Virus record (IMG/VR): IMGVR_UViG_3300027749_003598
Location: 1 to 40,377 of that record
Length of the DNA stretch: 40,377 nucleotides
Origin: a virus
Reading direction: 5' to 3' (one strand)
A program made the position numbers and the translations under genes. Numbering within the stretch: the stretch's first letter is position 1; each line of letters opens with the position of its first letter. A model generated the notes under the pieces. The model was given only the letters and a program-made list of their open reading frames with translations, searched no databases and was not told the origin of the DNA. Below, piece by piece: positions 15,426-23,835 of the stretch.

Positions 15426-16563
15426 TTATTAAATTATTTAATCTTGGATATAAATCTAAGTTTCCTAAATTTAATTTTAAATTCCAATATTCCCACATCG
15501 CATATTGAATTTCAAATGCAGGGACACTTGGATCGATAATTTTTAATAACTCTCTAAACTTAGGATCTTCTGCTTTTGATAATATATGATTGTATGCCGA
15601 TAGTCTAGCATGTTTCCAAAATGCAGTATTATATTTGTTTGAACTAAAATAATGCAATAAAATTATTGTTTCAATTTCTGAAACTAGTTGGAGGAAATAA
15701 TTATTAATTGCTTTGACCGGGACATTTTTATTCCATTGATCATAGGCAAATTGCTGAACTTTAGTAGAAAGCCATAATGGAGTAGTTTCCATGGGTTCTA
15801 AAAACATACTTGCACTACCATTGTATACTATTCGTTTAGTAAAATTTTCTTTACGAAAGTAATTTTTCCAAGAAAATGTGCCAGTATTCTCGCTAGGTAT
15901 TAATTGGTATTCTTCAAAGACATTAACAACATCGTCTTTGATGTCATCGACATTATTAATATCTGTATTATACACATACCCAACAGCACACCTGTTTTGC
16001 AACGGTACACAAAACACCCACCCATATGGTCTAGCAATAGTCAGTGTTTCATTAAACTTAGGGTAATCCCAGTAACACTGAGTTATATAAGCGCCGTTTA
16101 CTGGGATTGAACTAGTAGTCGAATACTCATCAAAATTGGTTGGCCTGCCTGAACAATCAATTACAAAGTCAGAATCTATATCTTCGTTTGCAATATTTTT
16201 ATCAATAAGTTTTATTCTTGGATTAGTCGATGCATAGTTAACTATATACTCTTGTAGTTTAACAGCATTAAAATGATATCCTACAGCAGGTGGTGCAAAA
16301 TAATTTAAAATAGGTTTTTCTGAAAACCCAATTTTTTTAACACCTGTTTTAAAAGTACCATCTATTAAATGCAAATCACTATGTGTAAATCCAAATAAAT
16401 CGTGAAGCTGTTGTGTAAATCCAACAAAGCCGCCTTCACCTACTGGTTGCGGCTTTATATTACTGTCAAAGTACCAGTCTATTTCCCAATCGGTGTATTT
16501 TAGAAAATGTCCCACATTCATGCAACCTGCGGTGCCTTTTCCAACTATGGCTACTTTTTTCAT
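15418..16563 (-). CDS. Flavin-dependent halogenase-like protein (tryptophan halogenase family)
   Basis: A 381-residue FAD enzyme related to PrnA/RebH. The N-terminal FAD motif is VGKGTAGCMN (G8, G10, G13). GTFKTGVKK holds Lys72 at the place of the catalytic lysine (Lys79 of RebH/PrnA) that activates HOCl. A later FAD motif is DFVIDCSGR (133-140). The signature WxWxIP is altered to GWVFCVP (181-187), with Phe for the second Trp, and the protein is shorter than classical members (about 530), so the C-terminal substrate domain is reduced. T4-like cyanophages carry similar genes of unknown substrate. It lies between iscU and the A-type carrier, overlapping both by a few bases. Confidence 0.88.
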   Translation of the reverse strand: MKKVAIVGKGTAGCMNVGHFLKYTDWEIDWYFDSNIKPQPVGEGGFVGFTQQLHDLFGFTHSDLHLIDGTFKTGVKKIGFSEKPILNYFAPPAVGYHFNAVKLQEYIVNYASTNPRIKLIDKNIANEDIDSDFVIDCSGRPTNFDEYSTTSSIPVNGAYITQCYWDYPKFNETLTIARPYGWVFCVPLQNRCAVGYVYNTDINNVDDIKDDVVNVFEEYQLIPSENTGTFSWKNYFRKENFTKRIVYNGSASMFLEPMETTPLWLSTKVQQFAYDQWNKNVPVKAINNYFLQLVSEIETIILLHYFSSNKYNTAFWKHARLSAYNHILSKAEDPKFRELLKIIDPSVPAFEIQYAMWEYWNLKLNLGNLDLYPRLNNLIND

Positions 16564-16940
16564 TTGTGTTTTTCTTTATAGTCTGCTATTGCGGCTTTGA
16601 TAGCATCTTCTGCTAGAATTGAACAATGTATCTTAACTGGAGGTAATGCTAGTTCTTCGGCGATTTGGGAGTTTTTAAGGTTACTAGCATCATCAATATG
16701 CATACCCTTAACCCACTCTGTAACCAACGACGAACTGGCGATTGCCGAACCGCATCCATATGTCTTGAAACGAGCATCTCTAATAATACCATCTGAGTCT
16801 ACCTTTATTTGTAATTTCATTACATCGCCGCAAGCAGGGGCTCCAACCATTCCAGTTCCTATACCATCTTCATCTTTGGCAAAAGAACCTACATTGCGGG
16901 GGTTTTCGTAATGATCAATTACTTTATCCGAATATGCCAT
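16560..16940 (-). CDS. iscU: Iron-sulfur cluster scaffold IscU
   Basis: A 126-residue full-length IscU. All three cluster-ligand cysteines are kept: GAPACGDVM (Cys37, with Asp39), KTYGCGSAIASSS (Cys63) and KIHCSILAED (Cys106). The LPPVK motif (99-103) recognised by the HscA chaperone is present. It accepts sulfur from host IscS and builds [2Fe-2S] clusters. The phage has DnaK, which could partly replace HscA. Start overlaps the carbamoyltransferase stop; ribosome site AAGGTAA. Operon: carbamoyltransferase, iscU, halogenase, A-type carrier. Confidence 0.96.
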   Translation of the reverse strand: MAYSDKVIDHYENPRNVGSFAKDEDGIGTGMVGAPACGDVMKLQIKVDSDGIIRDARFKTYGCGSAIASSSLVTEWVKGMHIDDASNLKNSQIAEELALPPVKIHCSILAEDAIKAAIADYKEKHK

Positions 16941-18580
16941 TATGAGTTACCTTTTGTTATTAGTTTATTTACCTCGGGAAGATATAGGTATTTGATTCCA
17001 GATCTCCTTAAAGTACTCAATGCGTCGTCAAGTGTTTCTACCAAAGGCTCTCCGCCTAAATTAAAACTAGTATTAAACAAAATTGGTACGCCAGTCTGTT
17101 TATTGAATTCAGCTATTAAATTATAAAAATGAAAATTCTGATTGTTGTTAACTGTTTGTACTCGACATGTGCCGTCTACGTGTACAATACTTGGTATTTT
17201 TTCTTTCTTATTTTCCAAGACATCCACAGCAAACATCATAAATGGGCTACTGTTTATGCCACGCATGTCAAACCACTCATAAACGTGTTCTTCCAAAATA
17301 GTTCCGGCAAACGGTCTATACCATTCCCGACCCTTTACACGATTAACTATATCTTTACCTGTTTGTATCCTAGGGTCAAATAAAATACTTCGATTCCCTA
17401 GTGCTCGAGGTCCTGCTTCGGATCCTCCTTGGAATATAGCTACTATATTTTCAGATACTAATAAATTAACTATATCCAAATAATCAACAGTTTGCTCTGT
17501 TTCATTTGATTCTAATTTGTAATTGTACGTAGGAGATGGTCCTAAACAAAAAGATAGTTGCTTGTGTTGAGTTGTATTGTTGTTAGCACTGTGGTAAGCT
17601 AGTTTGGCTATTCCTATACTTTGTCCGCCATCATGTGCAGGTGGATCTATGAATATATTAACATCATTAGGAATATGTTTCAAATATTCATAGTTGGCCA
17701 CACAATTCAATGCATATCCGCCCGATATTACTAAATTTTTAGAGTTAGATATTCTAAGTGCGGTTAGTATTAAATCAGTGGCTACTGATTGAGTAGACTG
17801 TTGTACAGCATAACAAAGATTAGCCGCATTGTATTGCGCTATATTATCAAGAAACGGTGCAGCATACATGGCATTATTTGGTCTAAATAACTGTTTGTTA
17901 GGTGTTTTTTGACCGTTGACAGTTACATATATTTGTGGAATAGTTTCATCAAGTTCCCCGTAAGAACTTAATCCCATAGCTTTGCCACACTCTAAATTGG
18001 TATGGCCTAGGGAAATACTTAACGCAGAGTATATACTGGCAATACCCTGTTCATTAGAAAAGACTTTTTCTTCATGAAATTTAGTAAGCTGATTATAATT
18101 ATTGCCAAACTTTTTATATACAGGTGTAAACGTCTTTGGAAATTCTGCTAGATATATACTTTCAACTTCATATCCGGCTTTGCCAGTTTGATCTAATTCA
18201 ATATATTTTCCAGCTGCATCTATTACTACACACACCGCTTGGTCAAATCCAGAACTGTAAAATCCGCTTGTTGCGTGATATATGTGGTGCTCGCCGTTAT
18301 TAAACACTTGCGCATGGTTATCAATTAACCCCAGTTTTAAAGCAAATTTAATAAACGGTCCAGCTTCATTTGTAGTTTCTGAAGATCCTACAGATATAGC
18401 TAGACAATCAATTTTATTTGTGTACTCGAGGATTTTAAGTAATCCTAAGAACGGACTATCATCATATTTTTTTCGACTTAGTCTTTCTTCTTCTACATAA
18501 AAAACAATAGTACCATTCTTAAGTAAACAAGTAGATGCGTTATGCCCTGTACTTATACCTGCAATCCAGTTGTCACGCAT
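16940..18580 (-). CDS. Carbamoyltransferase (NodU/TobZ family)
   Basis: A 546-residue O-carbamoyltransferase of the type that moves the carbamoyl group from carbamoyl phosphate to a hydroxyl through carbamoyl-AMP. The N-terminal Kae1/YrdC-like part shows ISTGHNASTCLL, EEERLSRKK, GEHHIYHATSGFY (metal-binding His) and ISGGYALNCVANY. The C-terminal part shows GGSEAGPRALGNRSI, EWYRPFAG and ILFNTSFNLGGEPLV. Substrate is unknown; NodU-type enzymes decorate sugars and phage members have been linked to nucleotide or surface modification. The gene begins six bases after the secreted protein's stop and has a weak ribosome site. Confidence 0.93.
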   Translation of the reverse strand: MRDNWIAGISTGHNASTCLLKNGTIVFYVEEERLSRKKYDDSPFLGLLKILEYTNKIDCLAISVGSSETTNEAGPFIKFALKLGLIDNHAQVFNNGEHHIYHATSGFYSSGFDQAVCVVIDAAGKYIELDQTGKAGYEVESIYLAEFPKTFTPVYKKFGNNYNQLTKFHEEKVFSNEQGIASIYSALSISLGHTNLECGKAMGLSSYGELDETIPQIYVTVNGQKTPNKQLFRPNNAMYAAPFLDNIAQYNAANLCYAVQQSTQSVATDLILTALRISNSKNLVISGGYALNCVANYEYLKHIPNDVNIFIDPPAHDGGQSIGIAKLAYHSANNNTTQHKQLSFCLGPSPTYNYKLESNETEQTVDYLDIVNLLVSENIVAIFQGGSEAGPRALGNRSILFDPRIQTGKDIVNRVKGREWYRPFAGTILEEHVYEWFDMRGINSSPFMMFAVDVLENKKEKIPSIVHVDGTCRVQTVNNNQNFHFYNLIAEFNKQTGVPILFNTSFNLGGEPLVETLDDALSTLRRSGIKYLYLPEVNKLITKGNS

Positions 18581-18586
18581 TTACTA

Positions 18587-18922
18587 TCACTGTGAGCAAG
18601 TACGTTCTCGATAGATTTGACCATCGGGTTGCTGTATTTCTTTCCACTCTGTACAAACGGTTTGACGTTGTACATACACAGGTTGCGGTTGTACATACAC
18701 AGGTTGCGGTTGTACATACACAGGTTGTTGCTGAACAATAACCGGTTGTTGGTTTTGGTTTGCAATAACTGCTCCTGCAATACCACCAATAATCAAAGGT
18801 GCCATCCAGTTGCCGTTGCCGCCGTAATACCCGCCACGATAATATCCACCATGATGATGCCATTGTGCATTAGCTGTGCCAACAATTGCCAACATTGAAA
18901 ATGCCAAAATTAACTTTTTCAT
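18587..18922 (-). CDS. Secreted repeat protein, 111 residues
   Basis: Signal peptide MKKLILAFSMLAIVGTANA, then a His/Gly/Tyr-rich part (WHHHGGYYRGGYYGG), a hydrophobic glycine-rich segment (MAPLIIGGIAGAVIANQ), three tandem VYVQPQP-type repeats, and a C-terminal TEWKEIQQPDGQIYRERTC tail with two cysteines. This layout is widespread in small proteobacterial outer-membrane or periplasmic proteins with a glycine-zipper helix, so the gene was probably taken from a host. Strong ribosome site (AAAGGAGTAC); late-type promoter at 18968-18975. Confidence 0.85.
   Translation of the reverse strand: MKKLILAFSMLAIVGTANAQWHHHGGYYRGGYYGGNGNWMAPLIIGGIAGAVIANQNQQPVIVQQQPVYVQPQPVYVQPQPVYVQRQTVCTEWKEIQQPDGQIYRERTCSQ
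18665..18727 (-). repeat. Tandem 21-bp repeat, three units
   Basis: Three near-identical units (TTGTACATACACAGGTTGCGG on plus, read in register) coding for VYVQPQP. Only the last bases differ. Recent slippage expansion is likely. Confidence 0.78.
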
Positions 18923-18967
18923 AATATGTACTCCTTTAAGCGTATACTAATATAACGCCTTAGACTA

Positions 18968-18975
18968 GTATTTAG
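18968..18975 (-). promoter_or_regulatory. Late-type promoter (CTAAATAC)
   Basis: CTAAATAC on the minus strand about 45 bases before the ATG of the secreted repeat protein. Confidence 0.45.
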
Positions 18976-18980
18976 TTGAC

Positions 18981-19175
18981 TTATTTGGCTTCTTTTCGTG
19001 CGTTTTTAATTGCAGTAACGTCGTTACGAGTTTCTTTGCACAACTTGGCCAGGTCTTGACAGTGTTTACGAACGCGAGTACCAGCGGCACCTACTTCTTT
19101 ATCGTAAAACTTTTCAAAATCTGCTTCCATTGCTTCGATGATTGCAGTAAATTCTGCGTATTTGTTTGCGGCCAT
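18981..19175 (-). CDS. Histone H1-like protein (Hc1 family)
   Basis: A 64-residue basic helical protein. It matches the small Hc1-like family by the order YAEFTAIIEAMEADFEKFYDKEVGAAGTRVRKHCQDLAKLCKE; the core AAGTRVRKH is the recognisable piece. Hc1 proteins bind DNA and compact it. Unlike chlamydial Hc1, it lacks the long lysine-rich tail, as is usual for phage members. It would act in the cytoplasm on phage or host DNA. Ribosome site AAAGGAG; a sigma70 promoter lies at 19214-19242, so early expression is expected, and the leader can form a hairpin (AAGTAC/GTACTT). Confidence 0.82.
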   Translation of the reverse strand: MAANKYAEFTAIIEAMEADFEKFYDKEVGAAGTRVRKHCQDLAKLCKETRNDVTAIKNARKEAK

Positions 19176-19213
19176 TTATTTCTCCTTTAGGCAAGTACAG
19201 AGTACTTATACCT

Positions 19214-19242
19214 ATTTTAACACTATAGAAAATAAATGTCAA
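19214..19242 (-). promoter_or_regulatory. Sigma70 promoter (TTGACA-N17-TAAAAT)
   Basis: Minus strand TTGACA (19242-19237), 17-base spacer, TAAAAT (19219-19214), overlapping the PAAR gene stop. It drives the histone-like gene. Confidence 0.72.
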
Positions 19243-19640
19243 CTGTTAGCGAAAACATCGCCTTGAGAAACAACCGAAATTGGATGTGCAGGATCTACAG
19301 CTAGCCCAGGGCTATCAGGGCCGGTTCCTCCAACTTTATAAATATCTCCCAATCTTCCAATATTCAAAAAGTTGGCATATACATTTGGACTGTATGTGGA
19401 TAAAGTTGGTGTATGATCTATTGGAGAACCTGTGCAAGGATTTTCGTCCGGATGGGTGGTCATAGCATCTCCTGCTCGGACAACTCCAATACTATGAACA
19501 AACACATCGCCAGAACCTGCAAGGGTAAATTGCGTAGTATCAGTATCCCAATGCCATTTATTTTTGCCGCAACTAGAACCTTTGGCACCATCAGGGCTGG
19601 CAATTAAATCAACACTGGCTTTTCTTGCTACGAGTGGCAT
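19239..19640 (-). CDS. PAAR-repeat protein, tail spike tip
   Basis: A 133-residue protein of the PAAR type that caps the central spike of contractile tails (as gp5.4 in T4) and helps to pierce the outer membrane. Evidence: short repeated strands ending in G-D-V-F (GSGDVFVHSIGVVRAGDAM, LNIGRLGDIYKVGG, VSQGDVFAN), and the metal-site type residues His and Cys (SSCGKNKWHW, MTTHPDENPC). The usual start M-P-x-V-A-R is present. It overlaps the upstream small protein by one base. This supports a contractile-tailed phage. Confidence 0.85.
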   Translation of the reverse strand: MPLVARKASVDLIASPDGAKGSSCGKNKWHWDTDTTQFTLAGSGDVFVHSIGVVRAGDAMTTHPDENPCTGSPIDHTPTLSTYSPNVYANFLNIGRLGDIYKVGGTGPDSPGLAVDPAHPISVVSQGDVFANS

Positions 19641-19930
19641 TATGCTAATTTGATTCCGGTTGTTTGTTCAGTATAACGATCTGCAGCTTCTTTGATAGTG
19701 GGTGCTAAAACCATTATAGTACTTTTATTTATAACAACTTCTGCATCAGGATCTGTGGTAAACAAAAATGGCACTAGTCCAATTCCGTCTTTGGTTGCAG
19801 TTAGGCACAATGGCTTTTTAACCTTAACGCCCATTGGGCCGTCTTCTACTAACTTAGCAACAATCTCTTCTCCTGCTGTAGTTTTAATTGTAACTACTTC
19901 ACCTTCTGCGATACCTTTATTAATTAACAT
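19640..19930 (-). CDS. Small beta-rich phage protein, 96 residues
   Basis: I do not recognise a named function. The sequence is a run of short strands (GEVVTIKTTAGEEIVAKLVED, GVKVKKPLCLTA, GIGLVPFLFTTDPDAEVVI), which is the pattern of an Sm-like or other small barrel, followed by a helix (PTIKEAADRYTEQTTGI). Proteins with this pattern occur in T4-like aquatic phages next to tail or nrd genes. It lies between glutaredoxin and PAAR with one-base spacing, so it is co-transcribed with both. Confidence 0.72.
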   Translation of the reverse strand: MLINKGIAEGEVVTIKTTAGEEIVAKLVEDGPMGVKVKKPLCLTATKDGIGLVPFLFTTDPDAEVVINKSTIMVLAPTIKEAADRYTEQTTGIKLA

Positions 19931-19931
19931 G

Positions 19932-20159
19932 TTATACCTTTTCTAAATGTCGCTTGAGTTCAGTGAACCCGCCAATGTAATTATCATCTAAAAATATTTG
20001 TGGCACAGTCCTGGCATTGGGAACTGCTTCCATTAATTCTTCTTTAGTGTACCCGTCGCCGACCTTGCGCTCGTCAATTTGATAACCTTTGGCTTGCAAT
20101 AGTTTGTATGCTTGGTCGCAGTAGGGGCAATGGTATTTAGACCATATTGTTGCTTTCAT
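19932..20159 (-). CDS. Glutaredoxin
   Basis: A 75-residue thioredoxin-fold reductant. Active site HCPYCDQA (Cys11, Cys14), cis-proline loop ARTVPQIFLDD, and glutathione-binding GGFTELKRHL. It would reduce the phage ribonucleotide reductase whose genes lie directly upstream in the same operon (nrdA, nrdB, then this gene), as in T4. Ribosome site GGAAATAAA. Length is close to T4 NrdC and E. coli Grx1 and Grx3 (about 83-87), slightly short. Confidence 0.95.
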   Translation of the reverse strand: MKATIWSKYHCPYCDQAYKLLQAKGYQIDERKVGDGYTKEELMEAVPNARTVPQIFLDDNYIGGFTELKRHLEKV

Positions 20160-20168
20160 TTTATTTCC

Positions 20169-21269
20169 TTATAGTGCTGGTAATGCATTGTAGTCCAATG
20201 TCTCACTCATGATGCCAATGACATAGTTCGTTGATTCATTTTCTTGCAATGCTGTTTGTTTTTTACTTGTATCTGTGTGTTTGTTAAACCACGGTATAGG
20301 CGTTGACTTGGGAGCGGAGGCTTGATATTTGATACCAATGTCTTTGAGGGCGCCCACCGCTGTGTAGTCTACAAAATCTTTTAAGATATTAGCATTTAAT
20401 CCAATGACTGGGCCTTTCTTAAACAAATAAACAGCCCAGTCCTTTTCTTCACGTATCACATCCATGTACAGATTATACACTTCTTGTTCACATTCTGCCT
20501 TGGCTTCAACAAAGCGAGAGTCTTCTTTGATCACTTGATTGATCAGGTAGGCTGTCCAACCTTTGTGTAGTAGCTCGTCCTGGAGAATCAAACTGATAAT
20601 ATTTCCATTACCCATAAAAATCTTGTTCTCTACCATGGCTAGTGAGGTGGCAAATGATACCATGAATCGGAACGCCTCCAGTGCATAGCTTGCATGTAGT
20701 GCCATCCAAATCGCTTTGATGTGAACTTTCTCATCAATCTGTTCACCTGCTTCTTTGCGGCAGTTGATAACATGCAATGCATCATAATAATTTCCCACTG
20801 AACTGGCCATGCCTACAATTTCTTCCGTGTCATGAATGGTGTTGAACACATCCTTGGGCACATTATAGATGTTACGGATTATATGACTGTAGCTTTTTGA
20901 GTGTATGTTGGTTTCGAAGAATCCCCAGTTGTACATCAGTGCTTCAACTTCGGGCAAACTACAAACAGGAGTGAACACCTGTGTTGGACCACGGCCTTGT
21001 AAACTGTCTAATGCTGTTTGGCGTAACAAGTTGCTGGTAAAGATATGTTTGACAGCATCGCTTGCATCCTTAAAATCGTTTGAGTCTTTGCTCAAACTAA
21101 TTTCTTCTGGTTGCCAAAAGAAGCCTCGTGCCGTGGCTTCAAAGTCTGCTATCTTTTTGTACTTGACTTCTTCAAAGCGTTGAATAGTAACTGGACCAGC
21201 TGGATCCAGAAACATCTTGCGATTAAGATAATCTGTTTTTGTTGTTAAGTTGTATTGTTGTTTTGACAT
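20169..21269 (-). CDS. nrdB: Ribonucleotide reductase class Ia, beta subunit
   Basis: A 366-residue R2 subunit that holds the diiron-tyrosyl radical cofactor for dNTP synthesis. Ligand and radical residues are seen: WGFFETNIHSKSYSHI with Glu, His and the radical Tyr (E115, H118, Y122 in E. coli numbering), EAFRFMVSFA with a ligand Glu, and ILQDELLHKGW with Glu and His. The C-terminal tail (MSETLDYNALPAL) is the part that docks on NrdA. The frame extends to 21311, but the ATG at 21269 (MSKQQYN) starts where the family starts and is 13 bases after the nrdA stop. Confidence 0.97.
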   Translation of the reverse strand: MSKQQYNLTTKTDYLNRKMFLDPAGPVTIQRFEEVKYKKIADFEATARGFFWQPEEISLSKDSNDFKDASDAVKHIFTSNLLRQTALDSLQGRGPTQVFTPVCSLPEVEALMYNWGFFETNIHSKSYSHIIRNIYNVPKDVFNTIHDTEEIVGMASSVGNYYDALHVINCRKEAGEQIDEKVHIKAIWMALHASYALEAFRFMVSFATSLAMVENKIFMGNGNIISLILQDELLHKGWTAYLINQVIKEDSRFVEAKAECEQEVYNLYMDVIREEKDWAVYLFKKGPVIGLNANILKDFVDYTAVGALKDIGIKYQASAPKSTPIPWFNKHTDTSKKQTALQENESTNYVIGIMSETLDYNALPAL

Positions 21270-21282
21270 TATTTTTTCGTTT

Positions 21283-23628
21283 TTAAAGTTTACATGCTTC
21301 ACAGTCATCATCTAAACTGTCTTCGATTAATTCTCTTTCATTATGAAATCCATTGTAGTGGACTTCGGGTGTAAGCTCTTCAACAGCTTTACTGCCTGCC
21401 TTGTTAATCAAACTATAATAGAATGTTTTTAATCCCCACATCTGTGCTTGCATTAAATTTTTAGCTATCAATGTAGTCGGCACTTTACGATCTGCAAAAT
21501 GTGCTGGATTGTAAAATGTATTTGTGCTAATTGATTGATCCACATAGGCGGCGAGAACAGACGCTGTTTTTAAATAACCATCACAATCTTTCTGTTCCCA
21601 CATCATTTGATATTTGTTTTTGAGTTTATGATATTCAGGAACAACTTGAATAAACGATCCTGCTTTGGATTCTTTTACACTGATCAAGCTCATGGGCAAC
21701 TCAATTCCATTAGTGCTGTTTATAACAACACTTGAGCTTTCGACTGGTGCAATGGCCATTAATGTGGCATTGCGAACACCGTATTGTTTCATATTAACTC
21801 GTAGTGTTTCCCAATCAAGTTCTGGGGCAAAGTTTGCTAATTGATTAACACCTTCTGCTCGTAATTCCCAAGGGAATATGCCTTGACCGTATCGTGTGTG
21901 TGAGCTATGCTGACAAGAACCACGCTCTCGGGCCAGCTCAACTGTAGCTTCAGTCAAGTAAAAGGCCTGGTGCTCCATCCAACTTTTAACATCTTGTAAT
22001 GCATCTTTTTCGCCATACTTGAATCCACGTTTGGCATGCCAGTAAGCTAGATTAGTGACACCAATTCCCAGTGGACTAATTTCGTCATTACTTAATTTGC
22101 TCTGGATTGAAAGGAAGTCCTGGTAATCAAGTATATTGCACAAGCTACGCTGTAAAATACGGCAAGCTCTGCGCATGTCTTCTGGATTACGGAAGGCACC
22201 CCAGTTGATAGATCCCAATGTACATAACGCTATGCGGCCTTCAGCGTCATCCAGACGTTTGAAAGATTTTGTAGGTAGCAGGATCTCGCAACACAAATTG
22301 CTTTGGTAGATAGTATGGTACTCAGGGTCAAATGGACCTTGATTCTGTACATTATCAATGAACACAAGATAGATACGTCCAGTGTCTGTACGTTCTTTAA
22401 GTATACCACTTTTGAATACTTCTTCAGCACTCATCGTCTTGGTACGCAAGTCCTTGCGTTTTTCGTATTTCACATACAGTTCTTCAAATTCTGCTGTGTT
22501 ACGATAAAAGGCTTCGTATAGGTCTGGTACTTCATTCGGGTCAAAGAAGGTGATATCTTCTTTGTTCTTGAATCGGCGCCAAAAGAATTTGCTAAGGACA
22601 ACTCCGTAGTCCATGTGTCGAACTCTAGTTTCCTCTGTGCCTTGATTGTTTTTAAGAACAATAAGATCATCAAACTGATGATGCCAAATGGGATAAAATA
22701 CTGTAGCACTTGCATTGCGAATACCTCCTTGACTACAACTACGCAGATCACCAAACCATTTCTTTAAGAATGGTATCATACCAGTATGCATGATTTCGCC
22801 ACCGCGAATTGGGGAGCCCAATGGGCGTAGTCGACCGATTTCCAATCCGATCCCCGCACGTTTACTGGCATACTTGGCCATCATTTCCCCAGAGGCAAAG
22901 ATGGAGTCAAGATCATCGTCTGACCTGATAAGTACGCAACTGCTAAATTGTTTGGTAGGAGTACCAAGCCCAGCAAGCACAGGAGTAGCAAGAGTAAACA
23001 AGCCATCTGATGCGGCATTGTAATATTCTTTAATATATCGCATACGAGCCGAGTTAGGTTCTTCTTTATGAAACACAGTTGCTGCTGCGACCATATATCT
23101 AATCTGCGGAGTTTCATATGTTTCCTTGGTAGCACGATTTTTTACTAGGTATTTTTCAATCAATTGTTCAATAGCCGCATAACTGTATTGCTCATCTTTT
23201 TCATGATCCAACATAGCGTCCATTTTGTTCCAGTCGTCTTCTGTATACCATTCTAGAAGTTCTATAGAATATAGACCAATTTTAACATTTTTCTCTATAA
23301 TAGAAAAAAGACTTGGAGGTGTATATGAACCGTATACATCTTTACGCAACATACTCAAACGTTGTTTACCTGCCACGTACTGATAATTGGTGTGGCCGGT
23401 ATCGGGATTGGATTCTACATCAATAAGATCAACAACCGCACGTAATGTGATTTCATCAATTTCTTTTGTTGTTATTCCGTCATAAAAATGAGGCTGACTC
23501 TTGATTTCTATCATTGACTGACTAACGTCAGCTATTCCCTTGCATACTTTGGCAATTTGTGCTTGCCATTTTTCTACAGCCAATACTTCTGTAGTTCCAT
23601 TTCTTTTTATTACCGTTATGTTGTTCAT
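21283..23628 (-). CDS. nrdA: Ribonucleotide reductase class Ia, alpha subunit
   Basis: A 781-residue R1 subunit that reduces ribonucleoside diphosphates. The N-terminal ATP cone is present (MNNITVIKRNGTTEVLAVEKW onward, about 90 residues). Active-site cysteines: FSSCVLIRSDDD (C225 equivalent), SNLCCEILLPT (N437, C439 and E441 equivalents) and IALCTLGSINWG (C462). The C-terminal pair that is recharged by glutaredoxin is DDDCEACKL. Length fits E. coli NrdA (761). The ribosome site is weak (GCGAAGAA), and the late-type box at 23681-23688 is the only promoter-like signal upstream. Confidence 0.98.
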   Translation of the reverse strand: MNNITVIKRNGTTEVLAVEKWQAQIAKVCKGIADVSQSMIEIKSQPHFYDGITTKEIDEITLRAVVDLIDVESNPDTGHTNYQYVAGKQRLSMLRKDVYGSYTPPSLFSIIEKNVKIGLYSIELLEWYTEDDWNKMDAMLDHEKDEQYSYAAIEQLIEKYLVKNRATKETYETPQIRYMVAAATVFHKEEPNSARMRYIKEYYNAASDGLFTLATPVLAGLGTPTKQFSSCVLIRSDDDLDSIFASGEMMAKYASKRAGIGLEIGRLRPLGSPIRGGEIMHTGMIPFLKKWFGDLRSCSQGGIRNASATVFYPIWHHQFDDLIVLKNNQGTEETRVRHMDYGVVLSKFFWRRFKNKEDITFFDPNEVPDLYEAFYRNTAEFEELYVKYEKRKDLRTKTMSAEEVFKSGILKERTDTGRIYLVFIDNVQNQGPFDPEYHTIYQSNLCCEILLPTKSFKRLDDAEGRIALCTLGSINWGAFRNPEDMRRACRILQRSLCNILDYQDFLSIQSKLSNDEISPLGIGVTNLAYWHAKRGFKYGEKDALQDVKSWMEHQAFYLTEATVELARERGSCQHSSHTRYGQGIFPWELRAEGVNQLANFAPELDWETLRVNMKQYGVRNATLMAIAPVESSSVVINSTNGIELPMSLISVKESKAGSFIQVVPEYHKLKNKYQMMWEQKDCDGYLKTASVLAAYVDQSISTNTFYNPAHFADRKVPTTLIAKNLMQAQMWGLKTFYYSLINKAGSKAVEELTPEVHYNGFHNERELIEDSLDDDCEACKL

Positions 23629-23680
23629 TTCTTCGCTTTAAAATTGGTTATGCTGTATTATACTTAATATTGATTAGGAA

Positions 23681-23688
23681 GTATTTAG
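23681..23688 (-). promoter_or_regulatory. Late-type promoter-like box before nrdA (CTAAATAC)
   Basis: CTAAATAC about 55 bases before the nrdA ATG. Late expression of nrdA would be odd for a T4-like phage, so this assignment is weak. The rest of the 207-base gap (23629-23835) is AT-rich with no other feature seen. Confidence 0.35.
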
Positions 23689-23835
23689 TGATGTGAAACG
23701 CTCGAAGAAATCTATTCGCAGTCAACGGTTTAAGCGTGATTTTTAATAGATTGTTTTATTAAATATTATTATCACAGGCATGAACTAAATTATATACGCA
23801 TTTATTAGCGTTGTCTATGTAATTTGAAGGATAAC

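Noticed and set aside
18665-18727. Short tandem repeat as a CRISPR-like array
   Set aside because: Units are 21 bases with no spacers, and they encode in-frame VYVQPQP repeats of a secreted protein.
23629-23835. tRNA or small RNA in the gap between nrdA and the tail fibre
   Set aside because: I could not form a cloverleaf or a clear hairpin with a T-run; the stretch is only AT-rich with a late-type box.
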